Assembly (NCBI RefSeq): GCF_002803155.1
Contig: NZ_NNBP01000014.1
Span: 152,429-216,428 of the forward strand
Reading direction: 5' to 3'
Length of the DNA stretch: 64,000 nucleotides
Source: Streptomyces sp. CB02959
GTDB taxonomy: Bacteria > Actinomycetota > Actinomycetes > Streptomycetales > Streptomycetaceae
Each line of letters opens with the position of its first letter. The first letter of the stretch is position 1. Position numbers and translations under genes: made by a program. This document shows positions 62,574-64,000 of this stretch, one piece after another. The notes beneath the pieces are model-generated. The model had not been told where the DNA came from and did no database searches. It saw nothing but the letters and a program-made list of their open reading frames with translations.

Positions 62574-63458
62574 TCACTTCTCGCGGGAAGTGGGCTGTTC
62601 GGACGGTGCCGGATCCTGATGGGGCGCTTCAGCGGCCAGGCTTCCCAGGAGGGCGAGTGCCTGTTCCGAGGGGCTGCCCGACGCCGCCTGGTAGACGACC
62701 AGTTGCTGCCCCGGTGCACTGTTGACGGTCAGTGACTCGTAGTCGAGGGTCAGCTCGCCCACCAGGGGGTGCCGGAAACGTTTGGTCTCATGGCTCTTCT
62801 GACGGATGTCATGGCGGGCCCACAGCCGACCGAACTCCGCGCTCTTCAGCGACAACTCACCGACCGTACTGACGAGTTGAGGATCGTCGGTGTCGGTTCC
62901 CGCCACCGACCGCAGTCCACCCACGGTATTGGCCGCCACCCGTTCCCAGTCCGGATAGAACGTCCGCGCATCCGGGTCGAGGAACACCAACCGCACCAGA
63001 TCACCGCTGTAGGCATGGCCGGCGAACAGGGCCCGGCCCAGGGCGTTGTGCGCCAGTACGGTCAGGCAGCGCCCCAGGACCACGGCTGGAGTGCGGTGCC
63101 AGCCCGCCATCATCCGCAACAAGACCGGGCTGACGTGCTCCGGATGCGTCCGGGACCGAGGCCGCGAACGACCGGCGTCCGGAACGGGGCGCGCCAACCG
63201 GTGCAGATGATCCGCCGCGTCCCCGTCCAAGTGCAGCGCCCGAGCCAGCGCCTCGACGACCTGCACCGAGGGGTGCCGCTCACGGCCCTGCTCCAGCCGT
63301 ACGTAGTAGTCCGTGCTGACCCCGGCCAGCATCGCGACTTCTTCCCGGCGCAGCCCCGTCACCCTGCGCCGACGGGAGACCGGCAGTCCGGCCTCCTCGG
63401 GCCTGACCAGTGCACGACGGGCACGCAGGTACTCCCCGAGCGGATTCGCGGTGTTCAT
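62574..63458 (-). CDS. XRE family regulator, MmyB-like
   Basis: ATG 63458 gives 294 residues. The N-terminal HTH (LRREEVAMLAGVSTDYYVRL, EQGRERHPSVQVVEALARAL) and the MmyB-like ligand domain (GRALFAGHAY, VRLVFLDPDARTFYPDW, SVNSAPG-type end) match actinobacterial regulators that often flank SDR genes. It diverges from a second SDR gene 128 bp away and precedes another SDR on its own strand, so both are probable targets. Confidence 0.9.
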   Translation of the reverse strand: MNTANPLGEYLRARRALVRPEEAGLPVSRRRRVTGLRREEVAMLAGVSTDYYVRLEQGRERHPSVQVVEALARALHLDGDAADHLHRLARPVPDAGRSRPRSRTHPEHVSPVLLRMMAGWHRTPAVVLGRCLTVLAHNALGRALFAGHAYSGDLVRLVFLDPDARTFYPDWERVAANTVGGLRSVAGTDTDDPQLVSTVGELSLKSAEFGRLWARHDIRQKSHETKRFRHPLVGELTLDYESLTVNSAPGQQLVVYQAASGSPSEQALALLGSLAAEAPHQDPAPSEQPTSREK

Positions 63459-63586
63459 GACCGCAACCCTAGGCACGGGGGAGCGGGTTGCGGGACCCCG
63501 GAAGGTGGCCGTGGCACTCCTACGATGACGCCTCCTGCGAGCAGCTCTGCCTGGTCACGGGAGCGCTCCCGCCGCATCGTCGAGCC

Positions 63587-64000
63587 ATGACTGATTTCTC
63601 CCCCACCGGCAACACCAGCGGCGGCCGGTCCGCCCCGACCCTGACTGGCCGGGTTGCGGTCGTGACCGGCGCCTCCAGCGGCATCGGCGCGGCCACCGCC
63701 CGTCGCCTGGCCGCCGGCGGAGCCGCCGTCGCCCTCCTCGGCCGACGCACGGACCGCCTGGACGCCCTCGCCGACCAACTCCGCCGCACCACCACCGGAC
63801 CCGTCCTGCCGGTGACCGCCGACCTGGCTGATCCCGAGGCCGTCGACACCGCCGCCGGTGCCGTCACCGCGGCCCTCGGCCGCGCAGACCTCGTGGTGGC
63901 CAACGCCGGCGTGATGCTCGGCGCCCCCTTCGAGAGCGCCGGTGCCGACGAGTGGGACCGCATGATCGACGTCAATCTGCGCGGCCTGCTGCACACCGCC
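63587..64000 (+). CDS. short-chain dehydrogenase/reductase, cut by the window end
   Basis: ATG 63587 opens a frame that stays open to the window edge (138 codons). It has the SDR cofactor motif VVTGASSGIGAATARRLA and VVANAGVM (NNAG variant). The catalytic Tyr-Lys lies outside the window. It is divergent from the XRE gene. Confidence 0.85.
   Translation, partial: MTDFSPTGNTSGGRSAPTLTGRVAVVTGASSGIGAATARRLAAGGAAVALLGRRTDRLDALADQLRRTTTGPVLPVTADLADPEAVDTAAGAVTAALGRADLVVANAGVMLGAPFESAGADEWDRMIDVNLRGLLHTA

Noticed and set aside
1..64000. CRISPR arrays, tRNA/rRNA genes, transposases, integrases, attachment sites
   Set aside because: No evenly spaced repeats, no tRNA-like cloverleaf or CCA region noticed, and none of the ORFs carries transposase or integrase motifs.

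Overview
The window is high-GC DNA with GTG, TTG and ATG starts, purine-rich ribosome binding sites, frequent 4-nt ATGA/GTGA stop-start overlaps and many TetR/ArsR/AraC regulators. Together with an F420-type PPOX protein, a COG4280-type membrane protein and DUF6010, this points to a Streptomyces or close relative, in accessory rather than core chromosome. I saw no rRNA, tRNA, CRISPR array, prophage, transposase or plasmid origin. About 70 genes are supported, and four or five loci are clearly broken.

Layout. 1-8.1 kb: small secreted or proline-rich proteins, a reductase/TetR divergent pair with a palindromic operator, an 843-residue unknown protein convergent with an S8 protease, and a VOC protein. 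8.2-17.7 kb: a potassium/osmotic block. It has an orphan KdpF-like peptide, a DUF3592 protein, kdpD, a COG4280-type membrane protein with a coupled 76-residue membrane protein, kdpC, kdpB, kdpA, kdpF and a coupled 27-residue ORF. No kdpE or other response regulator is present in the window. 18-26.5 kb: a coupled MFS/PLP-enzyme pair, small membrane-anchored proteins, a HAD-GT20 fusion resembling glucosylglycerol-phosphate phosphatase/synthase, and a PfkB kinase. The fusion fits the osmotic theme of the Kdp block. 26.5-31.5 kb: a broken trypsin-like protease, then an MBL hydrolase divergent from an AtzG-like/amidase pair and a TetR gene. Three copies of one operator link these genes.

31.7-42.2 kb: a catabolic island. 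An AraC-type regulator stands between an acyl-CoA ligase operon, whose first gene is a deleted TauD-type oxygenase, and an operon of a beta-keto acid cleavage enzyme (BKACE), quinone oxidoreductase, TauD oxygenase, MFS carrier, small hydrolase and acetoacetate-CoA ligase. The proposed logic is uptake and oxidation of an unknown acid, BKACE cleavage with acetyl-CoA, and recovery of the released acetoacetate as its CoA ester. 42.2-53 kb: isochorismatase-like protein, MFS exporter with a coupled 51-residue ORF divergent from a TetX-like monooxygenase, regulators, Nudix and VOC proteins. There is also a scar where a 3-hydroxyacyl-CoA dehydrogenase and an acetoacetate decarboxylase have both lost their 5' parts.

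53.2-60.8 kb: a four-gene, overlap-coupled cassette of SWIM-type zinc-binding protein, VWA protein, MoxR AAA ATPase and DUF5682 protein. It corresponds to the uncharacterised E. coli yehQ-P-L-M set and is the strongest candidate for an undescribed multi-protein system. The window ends with a DUF6010 membrane protein, an SDR, an XRE regulator and a second SDR cut by the window edge.
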